The position numbers and the translations under genes are program-made. A stretch of 64,000 nt of DNA from Bacteroidaceae bacterium (GTDB lineage: Bacteria > Bacteroidota > Bacteroidia > Bacteroidales > Bacteroidaceae). The notes beneath the pieces are model-generated. The model was not told where the DNA came from, made no database searches, and saw nothing but the letters and a program-made list of their open reading frames with translations. Shown piece after piece: positions 9,159 to 17,967 of the stretch; position 1 is the first letter of the stretch, and each line of letters starts with the position of its first letter. The stretch spans positions 21,755 to 85,754 of the forward strand of contig JAFZWM010000044.1 in assembly GCA_017617315.1 (NCBI GenBank). The letters run 5' to 3'.

Positions 9159-9245
9159 AGGTAATTGGTATTAAAAAATATATAAAATAAGGTGTGAAAA
9201 AATATTGTTTCTTGTTATCGCCCACGAATATACATATATTAATTT

Positions 9246-9258
9246 AATTGCTGCAATT
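9246..9258. promoter_or_regulatory. perfect odd palindrome in the lacI-kdgK divergent region
   Basis: AATTGCTGCAATT is a perfect palindrome around a central T, in the non-coding region shared by the divergent operons. It could bind a dimeric regulator, but AT-rich palindromes also arise by chance. Confidence 0.25.
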
Positions 9259-9303
9259 TTTTAGGCAAAAAATGCGACCAATCGTAATTTTTTTTCGAAA
9301 AAC

Positions 9304-9334
9304 TTTTGCGTTACCGAAAAAAGCCGTATATTTG
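9304..9334 (+). promoter_or_regulatory. Bacteroidales-type promoter of kdgK-eda
   Basis: TTTTG at 9304-9308 and TATATTTG at 9327-9334 match the -33 (TTTG) and -7 (TAnnTTTG) elements of Bacteroidetes sigma-70, separated by 18 bp. The element lies about 85 bp upstream of the kdgK ATG. Confidence 0.6.
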
Positions 9335-9346
9335 TGCTCGTACACA
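9333..9346. promoter_or_regulatory. candidate LacI-type operator overlapping the kdgK promoter
   Basis: TGTGCTCGTACACA has TGTG/CACA arms around a central CG step, the symmetry usual for LacI/GalR operators, and overlaps the end of the -7 element. Binding there would block initiation. This is inferred from position and symmetry only. Confidence 0.4.
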
Positions 9347-9417
9347 CTAAAGGGTTACATTATATAAAATAGAATTTTTTGAATTAACATTTTAAAAACA
9401 TATTTTTAAACACACTT

Positions 9418-10440
9418 ATGGGTAAAGTAGTTACATTAGGTGAGATCATGCTTAGATTGTCACCAGAGGCCAACAGACGTTTTGTTCAGGCTGAGAAGTT
9501 CGAGGTTATTTATGGTGGCGGCGAGGCTAACGTTGCAGTATCATGTGCAAACTACGGTCACGACGCTTATTTCGTATCAAAGCTTCCAAAGCACGAGATT
9601 GGCCAGAGCGCTGTAAACGCATTGCGTAAGTTTGGCGTAAACACAGAGTTTATTGCTCGTGGCGGTAACCGTGTTGGTATCTACTATGCCGAGACAGGTG
9701 CTTCTATGCGTCCTTCTAAGGTTATCTACGACCGTGCAGGTTCTTCTATCGCAGAGGCTGATCCTTCTGACTTCGATTTCGACGCTATCATGAAGGGTGC
9801 TGACTGGTTCCACTGGTCAGGTATCACTCCTGCTATCTCTGACAAGGCAGCAGAGCTTACTAAGCTTGCTTGCGAGGCTGCAAAGCGCAACGGCGTAACT
9901 GTTTCTGTTGACCTTAACTTCCGCAAGAAGCTTTGGACTTCAGAGAAGGCACAGAGCATCATGAAGCCTTTGATGCAGTATGTTGATGTTTGTATCGGCA
10001 ACGAAGAGGATGCTGAGCTTTGCCTTGGCTTCAAGCCAGATGCTGACGTTGAGAGCGGTAACACAGACGCTAAGGGCTACGAGGGCATCTTCAAGGGTAT
10101 GATGGAGACATTCGGCTTCAAGTATGTTGTTTCTACTCTCCGCGAGTCTTTGAGCGCTACACACAACGGCTGGAAGGCTATGATCTACAACGGCAAGGAG
10201 TTCTACGTTTCTAAGCGTTACGACATCATGCCTATCATCGACCGCGTAGGTGGCGGCGACTCTTTCTCTGGCGGTCTTATCCACGGCTTGCTTACTAAGG
10301 ACAATCAGGGCGACGCTCTTGAGTTTGCTGTTGCTGCTTCTGCTTTGAAGCACACTATCAACGGCGACTTCAACATGGTTTCAGCTGAGGAGGTTGAGAA
10401 CCTTGCTGGCGGTTCTGCTAACGGTCGTATCCAGAGATAA
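9418..10440 (+). CDS. kdgK: 2-keto-3-deoxygluconate kinase (PfkB family)
   Basis: 340 residues. PfkB signatures are an N-terminal GGGEANVAV (residues 33-41) and the C-terminal RVGGGDSFSGG with catalytic Asp281. It phosphorylates KDG to 2-keto-3-deoxy-6-phosphogluconate with ATP in the cytoplasm. The aldolase gene that cleaves this product follows after 93 bp, and the altronate dehydratase gene that makes KDG is divergent. The ATG at 9418 sits behind a recognisable -33/-7 promoter. Codon use is strongly biased towards frequent codons, suggesting high expression. Confidence 0.93.
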   Translation: MGKVVTLGEIMLRLSPEANRRFVQAEKFEVIYGGGEANVAVSCANYGHDAYFVSKLPKHEIGQSAVNALRKFGVNTEFIARGGNRVGIYYAETGASMRPSKVIYDRAGSSIAEADPSDFDFDAIMKGADWFHWSGITPAISDKAAELTKLACEAAKRNGVTVSVDLNFRKKLWTSEKAQSIMKPLMQYVDVCIGNEEDAELCLGFKPDADVESGNTDAKGYEGIFKGMMETFGFKYVVSTLRESLSATHNGWKAMIYNGKEFYVSKRYDIMPIIDRVGGGDSFSGGLIHGLLTKDNQGDALEFAVAASALKHTINGDFNMVSAEEVENLAGGSANGRIQR

Positions 10441-10458
10441 TATCAGAATAAAATAGGG

Positions 10459-10500
10459 GAATTAAGAACTGGTTGGAAAACATCGGTTCTTAATTCTTTT
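10459..10500 (+). terminator. intra-operon hairpin with U tract between kdgK and eda
   Basis: GAATTAAGAAC (10459-10469) is perfectly complementary to GTTCTTAATTC (10486-10496) and is followed by CTTTTG. It resembles an intrinsic terminator with a weak U tract, so it may attenuate transcription or stabilise the kdgK 3' end rather than fully terminate. Confidence 0.55.
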
Positions 10501-10533
10501 GTATTGAATAAACAAATATAAAGAAAGAATAAA

Positions 10534-11208
10534 ATGGCAAAATTCGATAAGTTTGCAGTAATGGCAAAGATTGCCGCTGCTCCAATGGTTCCTGTTTTCT
10601 ACAACAAGGATGTTGAGGTTTGTAAGAATGTGATTAAGGCTTGCTACGAGGGTGGCGTTCGCGCATTCGAGTTCACTAACCGTGGCGACTTCGCTCACGA
10701 GGTATTCGGCGAGCTTTCTAAGTGGGCTGCAAAAGAGTGCCCAGAGTTGGCTCTCGGTATCGGTTCTGTTGTTGATGCTCCTACAGCTGCTCTTTACCTT
10801 CAGTTGGGCGCAAACTTCGTTGTAGGTCCGTTGTTCAACCCAGACATCGCAGTTGTATGTAACCGCCGTTGCGTAACTTACTGCCCAGGCTGTCTTACTC
10901 CATCTGAGATTGGCAAGGCTCAGGAGGTTGGCTGCGACTTCACTAAGGTATTCCCTGGCGATGTTGTAGGTCCTAACTTGATCAAGGGTCTTATGGCTCC
11001 AATGCCATGGTCTAAGATTATGGTTACTGGTGGCGTTGCTCCAGAGAAGGAGAACCTTACTAACTGGTTCAAGGCTGGCGTATTCTGCGTAGGTATGGGC
11101 TCTAAGCTCTTCCCTAAGGACAAGGTTGCTGCCGGCGACTGGAAGTACATTACCGACAAGTGTAAGGAGGCTCTCGGCTACTGCGAGGAGGCTCGTGCAA
11201 GCAAGTAA
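10534..11208 (+). CDS. eda: KDPG / 4-hydroxy-2-oxoglutarate aldolase
   Basis: 224 residues, the family length. Schiff-base Lys138 lies in [10 protein letters not shown], Glu46 and Arg50 in FEFTNRG, and the phosphate-binding region is [12 protein letters not shown] near 165-176. It cleaves 2-keto-3-deoxy-6-phosphogluconate to pyruvate and glyceraldehyde-3-phosphate, the last step of the uronate route encoded here. It follows kdgK and shares its strong codon bias. A terminator hairpin follows the stop, closing the operon. Confidence 0.93.
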   Translation: MAKFDKFAVMAKIAAAPMVPVFYNKDVEVCKNVIKACYEGGVRAFEFTNRGDFAHEVFGELSKWAAKECPELALGIGSVVDAPTAALYLQLGANFVVGPLFNPDIAVVCNRRCVTYCPGCLTPSEIGKAQEVGCDFTKVFPGDVVGPNLIKGLMAPMPWSKIMVTGGVAPEKENLTNWFKAGVFCVGMGSKLFPKDKVAAGDWKYITDKCKEALGYCEEARASK

Positions 11209-11232
11209 TTTATTTTTGCATCAGAATATTGA

Positions 11233-11268
11233 AACGCTGTGGTTCTCTTTCCACGGCGTTTTTTTTGT
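11233..11268 (+). terminator. intrinsic terminator after eda
   Basis: AACGCTGTGG pairs with CCACGGCGTT (one G-U) around an eight-base loop, followed by eight T residues. Confidence 0.8.
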
Positions 11269-11280
11269 TTTTAGGATATT

Positions 11281-14200
11281 TTGATGTATTTTTGTGCAAT
11301 GTTGAAAAGAAATTCATATATCGTCATACTGATGGTCGTGCTGAGCGGCTTGCTGTCGTCGTGCCGTCAGAGCAAGGACGATGAGGCTCTTGCGCTAAAC
11401 CTAAAGGCGCAGCAATGTTTCAGACGAATGGATTTTGACAACGCGCGAGCTTTGCACGAGAAGGCGATGCGGATTACCGACAACGAACTTCTGCGCTTCG
11501 GGTGCGAGGTGGGACTGATGGCCGTTTTCGAGCGCACGTCGCAGAACCGCGAGTTCTTCGATGCCCGGAACAAGGCCGAAAGCCACATCCGCAGGATTGA
11601 AGAGGAGATGGACGGACTTACCGACGAGGAGAAACGGCGATACTACATATCGAAAGATATCTACCACTACGTTTCGAGCAACTACTTCCACAACCAGTAT
11701 CAGGACACGCTCTCGCAGAGAGAGGCGCGGCAGATTTCGCCTAACTTTAAGCTGGGCGACGTGGCTACGCACGACACAATCTACTATCACGAGATTCTCG
11801 ACAGACTGATAAACGCCCGGATTGCGTTCGAGCAGGAAGACTACACGCAATCTATCTCACTTTGCGATAGCGCGCTTCAGGCCATAAACCGCCATCATCT
11901 TAAGTATTATCCGGCAGACTCGCAGCATCTTCTGCATCTGTATAGCGAGCAGGACTCCGTTTCTACCGAGAAAATATGGCTCGACAATCCCGATGTGCAT
12001 ACCGTTCCCGAGGTGCTGGCGCAGATTCGCGAGCAGGCGAGCATGAGCTATGCCGCCATGGGACTGACAAAGGAGAGCTATTACAACCGCAACGCCTATC
12101 TCGACATCCTCGACGTGATAAGGCAGGACAAGGAGTGGGAGAGCCGCTACGAGGAACTTAACGAGGCAAACCAGAGAGTTACGATGATTTTCGTATCGGC
12201 AATAGTGCTTGTGGTCATCATCGTTATTATATGCTTCATAGCCAACGACCGTTGGAAGAAGAGGAACGAACGACGGGTTGAGAACCTCCGCCTTACGCTC
12301 GAACTGTGCCATAAGATTGCCGTAAACATCTCGGACGATGTGTCGTCGGGCAGAGAGCTTCTCGATACGGTTACGGAAGCCGTACAGGGCGATTTCCGCA
12401 AGATATTCGGCTTTGGCTTTGTGCTCGATGTGCCGGGCATAGACGATGAGGACGACGACGCCATGCCAAGATGGAGCGAGCTGAATCTGCGGCTCGTTGG
12501 TGCGGAGCGCGTAGGCTCGGACAAGAAATCGCTTCTGCGCGTGGTGGAGAAGTATTTCAGATGGGTGCTGCAAAGCGGAGCCGACGTGCTTGCCATAAGC
12601 AACAACCAGCGCAAGACCGAGGCCGAGAAGTACATTCACGAGCAGCACATAGCCGCCAACAAACGCCAGAACCTTGACAAGCGCGCGTGCATGAGCATGG
12701 TAAACGGCATAACGCCTTACCTCGACCGCGCAATAAACGAGGTGAACAAGCTTCAGAGAAATGAGTCGGATGAGGTAAAAAAGGCTCGCTATCAGTATAT
12801 TATCGAACTTATTGACAAGATAAACGAGTACAACGACATAATGGCGTCGTGGGTTCAGCTTCGAAAAGGCGAGGTGAGCTTGAATATCGACAGTTTCGCC
12901 CTTCAGCCGCTGTTCAGTATCCTGTCAAAGGCGCGTACAAACTACGCCCAGAAGGATATCACCCTTACGGTAAGCATGACTCCGGCAATAGTGAAGGCCG
13001 ACAAGGCTCTCACGCTCTTCATGATAAACACGCTTGCCGAGAATGCCCGAAAGTACACTCCTTCGGGCGGACACATAGAGGTCTATGCCGAGGAAGCCGA
13101 CGACTACGTTGAGGTGTCGGTTAAGGATTCGGGCATAGGAATAAGCGAGGAGGACTGCCGCAAGATTATAGAGGAGAAAGTCTATGATTCGAGCACGATT
13201 GGAATACGCAAGGATGCCGACAATACCGAACTGAGCAAGAACAAAGGCCACGGCTTCGGCTTGATGAACTGCCGCGGAATAATAGAGAAATACAAGAAGA
13301 CAAACCAGTTCTTCTCAGTCTGCCAGTTTGGCGTTGAGAGTACGCTCGGCAAGGGCAGCCGCTTCTTCTTCCGCCTGCCAAAGGGCGTAAGGAAAGCCCT
13401 GATGCTTGCGGTTGTGATGCTCATGAGCGCGCCGTCGTTTGCCAAGGTGAGCAACGACTCGGTATGGAAGGCAAAGGACTCGCTTCTGCGCAAGGCTTCG
13501 GCATATTCAGATACGGTTTACTTCTGCAACGTGAAGGGGCTTCATACCGATGCCATCTACTACTCGTCGCTTGCCATGCGCGAGCTGAACAAATACTATC
13601 GCAAGTTCCACAAGAATTCGGCCGACACCATGAGCGTTGATGGTAATGCCGACAGAGCCGAGATTAAATGGTGGAACGAGGGATTCGATACCGACTATCA
13701 CGTTATCCTCGACGTGCGCAACGAGACGGCAATCGCGGCTCTCGTGCTGAAGGAATGGGACTGCTACAACGCAAACAATCAGGCATATACAAAGATGTAT
13801 AAGCTGCTCGGACAGGATGCCAATCTTGCCGAGTATTGCCGCAAGGCGCAGAACAAGAACACCAACACAACCATAGCCATGTGGCTTGTGCTCATAGCCG
13901 TTTTGGTTGCTCTGTTCAGCTATTATCTTCTGTATTTCCGCCACAAGGTTATATACACGCTCAACCTCCGTCAGCTTCTGAGCATTAACAATACGGTTAT
14001 GAAGACGCTTGTGCAGCATGCCAACGTGCAGGATGCCGACTACGAGGTTGTTGCCAAGAATGTGGTTGACTCGATAACCTACGAACTTAACGACCTTCTG
14101 CCAATCCACGGCTTCGGACTTGCCATAGCCGACTCCGAGACCAACACGCTTTACTATTCGATAACCCAGGAGGTTGTGGAGAGCGAGCTGATGAAGGAGC

Positions 14201-15150
14201 TGATGAAGCGCGCATTCGACACGCGCCAGACGGTTGTTTCGCAAAGCGGATACCTTAGATGCTTCCCGCTCTTCGTTCCGCAGGACAACACGAAATGCGT
14301 GGGCATCTTCTCGATAATCTATTCGGCAAAGCACCCGGGCAAGGGCGACGAGTTCCTTGTGAGCCTGCTTGTAAACTTCATGTCAACCATTCTGGCGCAG
14401 TCGGTAATCCGAATAAGCCAGCGCTTCCGCGACCTTGAGATGCTCGAGGACGAGAAACGCCGCGCCCAGCACGAGGAGAACATGCTCCACATACAGAATA
14501 TGGTTATGGACAACTGCCTGAGCGCGATAAAGCACGAGACGATGTACTATCCGAGCCGCATACGCATAATGGCCGAAAATGGAGCGGAAGCATCTGAAAT
14601 AAAGGAGATTATACAATACTACAAGGAGGTGTTCGGCATATTGTGCCAATGTGCTTCGCGACAGCTTGAGCAGGTGCTCTTCAAGCGCACGACGGTAAGC
14701 GTTGGCGAGGTGTTCGCGGCTGCCCGAAAGTCGTTTGCGCGTATGCAGAAGAAGGCCGAATGTTGCCTTACTCTAAATATGCCAGAGCCGACGGATGCCT
14801 CGATAATTACCGACAAGCATCTGATAGCCTATCTTGTCGAGAACCTTCTGCAAGAAGCCTTCGCCTTTGGGCGCGACGGAGAGGTGGAACTTACGGCCCA
14901 GAAGACCGGAACAGGCTTTGTGCGCTTCTGCTTTACCGACAAACGCCGCCATTTCGACGAAAAATATCTTAACGAGATGTTTTATCCGTCGATGAATGGC
15001 GAGAAAATAAATTTAGAATATTTACTTTGCAAACAAATAATACGTGATCATGATGAGTACACGGGCATAAGAGGATGCCGAATAGATGCCGAGCCATGTG
15101 AAGGCGGCGGCTTTACGGTATCGTTTGTGCTGCCCGAGTCTCGTTCTTAA
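11281..15150 (+). CDS. double-module hybrid sensor protein (DUF5112/DUF5113-type histidine kinase)
   Basis: 1289 residues; the exact start is uncertain (TTG at 11281 or the ATGs at 11284 and 11299). A lipobox-like LSGLLSSC ends at about Cys28. Residues ~30-295 form an exported helical repeat region, and a membrane segment lies at 301-322. A kinase-type ATPase domain follows, with an N-box (NTLAENARKYTP, ~583-594), DSGIGI (~616) and GHGFGLMNC (~657). A second module starts with a signal/TM segment (~704-720), a sensor region, a TM at ~863-885, and a conserved SAIKHETMYYP (~1080) that looks like a phosphoacceptor His box, then a degenerate ATPase domain lacking the DxGxG motif. The architecture matches Bacteroidales DUF5112/DUF5113 sensors. 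It is followed 14 bp later by its response regulator. The input signal is unknown. Confidence 0.8.
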   Translation: MMYFCAMLKRNSYIVILMVVLSGLLSSCRQSKDDEALALNLKAQQCFRRMDFDNARALHEKAMRITDNELLRFGCEVGLMAVFERTSQNREFFDARNKAESHIRRIEEEMDGLTDEEKRRYYISKDIYHYVSSNYFHNQYQDTLSQREARQISPNFKLGDVATHDTIYYHEILDRLINARIAFEQEDYTQSISLCDSALQAINRHHLKYYPADSQHLLHLYSEQDSVSTEKIWLDNPDVHTVPEVLAQIREQASMSYAAMGLTKESYYNRNAYLDILDVIRQDKEWESRYEELNEANQRVTMIFVSAIVLVVIIVIICFIANDRWKKRNERRVENLRLTLELCHKIAVNISDDVSSGRELLDTVTEAVQGDFRKIFGFGFVLDVPGIDDEDDDAMPRWSELNLRLVGAERVGSDKKSLLRVVEKYFRWVLQSGADVLAISNNQRKTEAEKYIHEQHIAANKRQNLDKRACMSMVNGITPYLDRAINEVNKLQRNESDEVKKARYQYIIELIDKINEYNDIMASWVQLRKGEVSLNIDSFALQPLFSILSKARTNYAQKDITLTVSMTPAIVKADKALTLFMINTLAENARKYTPSGGHIEVYAEEADDYVEVSVKDSGIGISEEDCRKIIEEKVYDSSTIGIRKDADNTELSKNKGHGFGLMNCRGIIEKYKKTNQFFSVCQFGVESTLGKGSRFFFRLPKGVRKALMLAVVMLMSAPSFAKVSNDSVWKAKDSLLRKASAYSDTVYFCNVKGLHTDAIYYSSLAMRELNKYYRKFHKNSADTMSVDGNADRAEIKWWNEGFDTDYHVILDVRNETAIAALVLKEWDCYNANNQAYTKMYKLLGQDANLAEYCRKAQNKNTNTTIAMWLVLIAVLVALFSYYLLYFRHKVIYTLNLRQLLSINNTVMKTLVQHANVQDADYEVVAKNVVDSITYELNDLLPIHGFGLAIADSETNTLYYSITQEVVESELMKELMKRAFDTRQTVVSQSGYLRCFPLFVPQDNTKCVGIFSIIYSAKHPGKGDEFLVSLLVNFMSTILAQSVIRISQRFRDLEMLEDEKRRAQHEENMLHIQNMVMDNCLSAIKHETMYYPSRIRIMAENGAEASEIKEIIQYYKEVFGILCQCASRQLEQVLFKRTTVSVGEVFAAARKSFARMQKKAECCLTLNMPEPTDASIITDKHLIAYLVENLLQEAFAFGRDGEVELTAQKTGTGFVRFCFTDKRRHFDEKYLNEMFYPSMNGEKINLEYLLCKQIIRDHDEYTGIRGCRIDAEPCEGGGFTVSFVLPESRS

Positions 15151-15164
15151 AATTCTATAGAGAT

Positions 15165-15887
15165 ATGAACAATTTCAAAGTTGTAATAGTTGAGGACGTT
15201 AAGCTTGAGTTGAAGGGAACAGAAGAGATTTTCCGCAACGACATTCCCGAGGCGCAGGTGATGGGTGCTGCCATGACCGAGAAAGAGGTGTGGCCTCTGC
15301 TTCAGGAACATAATCCCGACCTTCTTCTGCTCGATTTGGGCTTGGGAGGCTCTACAACCGTAGGCGTGGAGATTTGTGCCAACGCGCGCGCCAAATATCC
15401 GCTCATGCACATCCTTATCTTTACGGGCGAGGTGCTTAACGAGAAGCTGTGGGTTGATGTGCTCAACGCAGGTGCCGACGGCATTATTCTGAAGAGCGGC
15501 GAGCTGCTTACGCGCGACGACGTGCAGAGCGTTATGGACGGCAAGAAGATGGTCTTCAACCAGCCGATACTCGAGAAGATTGTGGCTCGTTTCAAGCGTA
15601 GCGTGATAGCCGAACAACGCAAGCAGGAGAGTGTGATAAACTACGACATCGACGAGTACGATGAGCGATTCCTCCGCCATCTGGCACTCGGCTACACAAA
15701 GGAGATGATAACTAACCTGAAGGGAATGCCATTCGGCGTCAAGTCGCTCGAAAAGCGTCAGAACGACCTTGTTGCGCGCCTCTTCGGACAAGGCGAGCGT
15801 ACCGGCGTAAATGCCACCCGACTGGTAGTAAAGGCGTTGGAACTCGGCATCCTGAACATCGACAATCTTGAGCCTGACGATGAGTGA
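15165..15887 (+). CDS. response regulator with C-terminal helix-turn-helix
   Basis: 240 residues. The receiver domain has the acidic pair Glu10/Asp11, phosphoacceptor Asp57 (LLLLDLGLG), Thr87 and Lys110 in the expected positions. The C-terminal half (LALGYTKEMITNLKGMPFGVKSLEKRQNDL) resembles a LuxR-like DNA-binding region of the Bacteroidales DUF5932-associated type. It sits directly downstream of the sensor gene and is the likely phosphotransfer partner. Its stop overlaps the next gene's ATG by 8 bp, indicating one operon. Confidence 0.85.
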   Translation: MNNFKVVIVEDVKLELKGTEEIFRNDIPEAQVMGAAMTEKEVWPLLQEHNPDLLLLDLGLGGSTTVGVEICANARAKYPLMHILIFTGEVLNEKLWVDVLNAGADGIILKSGELLTRDDVQSVMDGKKMVFNQPILEKIVARFKRSVIAEQRKQESVINYDIDEYDERFLRHLALGYTKEMITNLKGMPFGVKSLEKRQNDLVARLFGQGERTGVNATRLVVKALELGILNIDNLEPDDE

Positions 15888-16635
15888 CAAGCGGTTGGCA
15901 TATCAGCAATGGATTTCGGGCGAGCGCGGTTTTAAGAGATGGCTGCTCGTCTACATAAGGCGGTACATCCTGCTGCTGCCCGTGGTTCTGCTTGTCCTTT
16001 TGGCTTTGGTGTATGTCTACTCGTGGTTCTGCAGTTTCTACAACCCGTCGGTTCGCAGTCTGCTAAGTGCCGAGGGCGTGAGATGGAGTCTGCACAACGG
16101 CGTAAGGAACTTTACCAATGCGCCCATGGCAAAGGTCTTGCTTCTGCTCATCAGCCTTGGACTGTTGTGGCGGTCGCGCCTGCTTACCATGTTCTACCGC
16201 CTTTTCCATCGCAAGTCGGTAACGTTGAAGCAACGCCGCGCTTTGGGACTGGCTTTCTCTGTATTGGCTGTATATGTTGTCTTTCTGCTTGTGAGTCTGG
16301 CTGTTCCGCACTCTATCATGCTGAGCGTCAGGGGAACGGTTGAGGGCAGTCCGTTTGTCGACGGATTGTTTATGTTCGTTATTCTTGGCATAGCGTTGCT
16401 GGGCACGACATACGGAATATCGTCGGGTGCATACCGCAATCATGTAGACTGGATTGAGGGAGCGGGAAGTCTGCTCTCGCGAACCGTCTCGTACTTTATT
16501 ACGGCTTTCATCTTTTCCGAGCTGATAGCGTGTTCCCTCTATACGCAATGTGATTCGCTTATGCCTTTGTGCAACTTCTTTATGCGCTACGAAGACTGGG
16601 TTTATTATGCCATGCTCGTGCTGTTTGTAATTTAA
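15880..16635 (+). CDS. AbgT-like integral membrane protein
   Basis: About 251 residues from the ATG at 15880, which overlaps the response-regulator stop. Five or more hydrophobic segments are visible (near residues 25-50, 80-95, 118-140, 160-180, 200-220). The stretch SLLSAEGVRWSLHNGVRNFTNAP resembles the N-terminal region of AbgT-family (p-aminobenzoyl-glutamate) transporters, but those are about 500 residues, so this is a half-length relative. Overlap with the two-component genes suggests it is their accessory or target, for example a sensor partner. Transport activity cannot be claimed. Confidence 0.65.
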   Translation: MSDKRLAYQQWISGERGFKRWLLVYIRRYILLLPVVLLVLLALVYVYSWFCSFYNPSVRSLLSAEGVRWSLHNGVRNFTNAPMAKVLLLLISLGLLWRSRLLTMFYRLFHRKSVTLKQRRALGLAFSVLAVYVVFLLVSLAVPHSIMLSVRGTVEGSPFVDGLFMFVILGIALLGTTYGISSGAYRNHVDWIEGAGSLLSRTVSYFITAFIFSELIACSLYTQCDSLMPLCNFFMRYEDWVYYAMLVLFVI

Positions 16636-16950
16636 AGCAATTGACAATGTTTTAATTTGAAAATTGAAAATTGAGAAAGTTGAAAAAACTGAATTCATAA
16701 TTCAAAATTCATAATTGACAATTGACAGTTGACAATGTTTTGAATTCAAAATTCAAAATTCATAATTCAAAATTCATAATTCATAATTGGCGGTTGGCTT
16801 TCTTTATTCATAAACTACCCTTCGAAAAATAACTGTAACAACTGTAACTGTAACGTTTTTTGAGTTGAAAGTTGAGAATTGAAAATTGAAAAATCATAAT
16901 TTTTTGAATTGTCAATTGTGCATTGTCAATTGTCAGTTGCCAAGCCATGG
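16636..16950. repeat. array of 7-bp AT-rich repeats with a conserved 67-bp cassette
   Basis: The region is built from heptamers of the types AATTCAT, AATTCAA, AATTGAC and TTGAAAA, in runs. Embedded at 16789-16855 is a more complex cassette that recurs almost unchanged at 25101-25167. It carries no gene. Similar arrays occur at 17850-18180, 24946-25313, 30250-30335 and 43125-43245. Confidence 0.8.
16789..16855. repeat. 67-bp dispersed cassette, copy 1
   Basis: Begins GGCGGTTGGCTT and ends AACTGTAACTGTAACG, with ATTCATAAACTACC in the middle. It is nearly identical to 25101-25167 and is flanked on both sides by heptamer repeats. Confidence 0.8.
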
Positions 16951-17967
16951 TTATAATGTCTTATGTTTGTTTTTTAGCAGGGGTTTGCCTTGGGTGATTG
17001 TTATGCTTATTGAGTCGGCTTTTAGAGTGCCGTCGCCTTTGAAGGTCAGACTTGCAATCATCGATTCTTTTGACTTCGGGTTCTTTTGGTCGAACACGAA
17101 GTTGCCGATGCTGTAATATACAGGCATTCGTCCGATGGTGTCGACAGGTTGCAGCACATGCGGATGATGCCCCACGACGGCAGCCACTCCGGCTTCGGAG
17201 AGCTTGTGTGCAAGAGCCTTCTGGCGAATGCTTGGGTATGGCTGGAACTCAACACCCCAATGCAGCACCACTACTATGTGCGTGTCGGAATGATGGCGTT
17301 TGTAGTCATTTATGGCATCGAGCAGCTCGTCTTCCGTAGGTTGGGCTATGCCCGGCTTGTCGTCGATTCTGCACCAGTTTTCGATTGTGAGCGTTGTGGC
17401 GTTGAATATTGCCACCTTGATGCCGTCTTTCTCTATTTCCGCAGGCGTCATCTGCTGTCCGGGGTTGCAGCCGTAGCCCAACGGCTCTATGCCGGCTTCG
17501 GTAAGGTGTTGCGCCGTGGCCTGAAGTCCGCGTCTGCCTTGGTCGTTGGTGTGGTTGTTTGCCATGGCTGCGTGTGTTATTCCTGTCTTACGGAGGTCTT
17601 TTGCCCATCGTGCATCAGCCCTGAAGATGTACTTTTTGTTTACGGGCGAGATGGTATCGGTAAGGGGACATTCGAGATTGACGACTACGGCGTCGGCTTG
17701 GCGGAAAAGGGGTGCAACATCGTCGAAGATATAGTCTATGCCTTTGTGCTCAGCCATGTGGCGTACTCCGCGGTCGAGCAACACGTCGCCGGTAAACATT
17801 ATGGTAAGCGAGGACTGGTCTGCTGCGGGGGGGGTACATGATAGCAGGGCTATTAGAATTGACAATTGACAAATCTTTTGAATTGACAATTTTTTTAAGT
17901 TGAAAATTGAAAGTTGAAAATTGAAAATTCTTTTGAATTGAAAATTTTTTAGTTGAGAATTCTTCAT
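16951..17967 (-). CDS. CapA/PgsA-like poly-gamma-glutamate-type metallophosphoesterase-fold protein
   Basis: From the ATG at 17967 the product is 338 residues; the frame is open further upstream, to 18129. The CapA fold motifs are MFTGDVLLDRGV, VVNLECPLT, MANNHTNDQG and VGHHPHVLQP, with the conserved Asp, Glu, Asn-His and His-His-Pro-His residues intact. A lipobox-like ILIALLSC about 45 residues after the ATG implies an outer-envelope lipoprotein. Relatives take part in poly-gamma-glutamate capsule synthesis or act as envelope phosphoesterases; no other capsule genes are near, so the substrate is unknown. The residues before the signal segment (QLKNFQFKRIFNFQLS and similar) are translated directly from heptamer repeat DNA, so the real start is uncertain. 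Confidence 0.8.
   Translation of the reverse strand: MKNSQLKNFQFKRIFNFQLSIFNLKKLSIQKICQLSILIALLSCTPPAADQSSLTIMFTGDVLLDRGVRHMAEHKGIDYIFDDVAPLFRQADAVVVNLECPLTDTISPVNKKYIFRADARWAKDLRKTGITHAAMANNHTNDQGRRGLQATAQHLTEAGIEPLGYGCNPGQQMTPAEIEKDGIKVAIFNATTLTIENWCRIDDKPGIAQPTEDELLDAINDYKRHHSDTHIVVVLHWGVEFQPYPSIRQKALAHKLSEAGVAAVVGHHPHVLQPVDTIGRMPVYYSIGNFVFDQKNPKSKESMIASLTFKGDGTLKADSISITITQGKPLLKNKHKTL

Noticed and set aside
13381..15150. Splitting the sensor gene into two separate genes at the internal signal-like segment
   Set aside because: The frame is continuous with no stop or obvious ribosome-binding start at the junction, so a single fused product is simpler.
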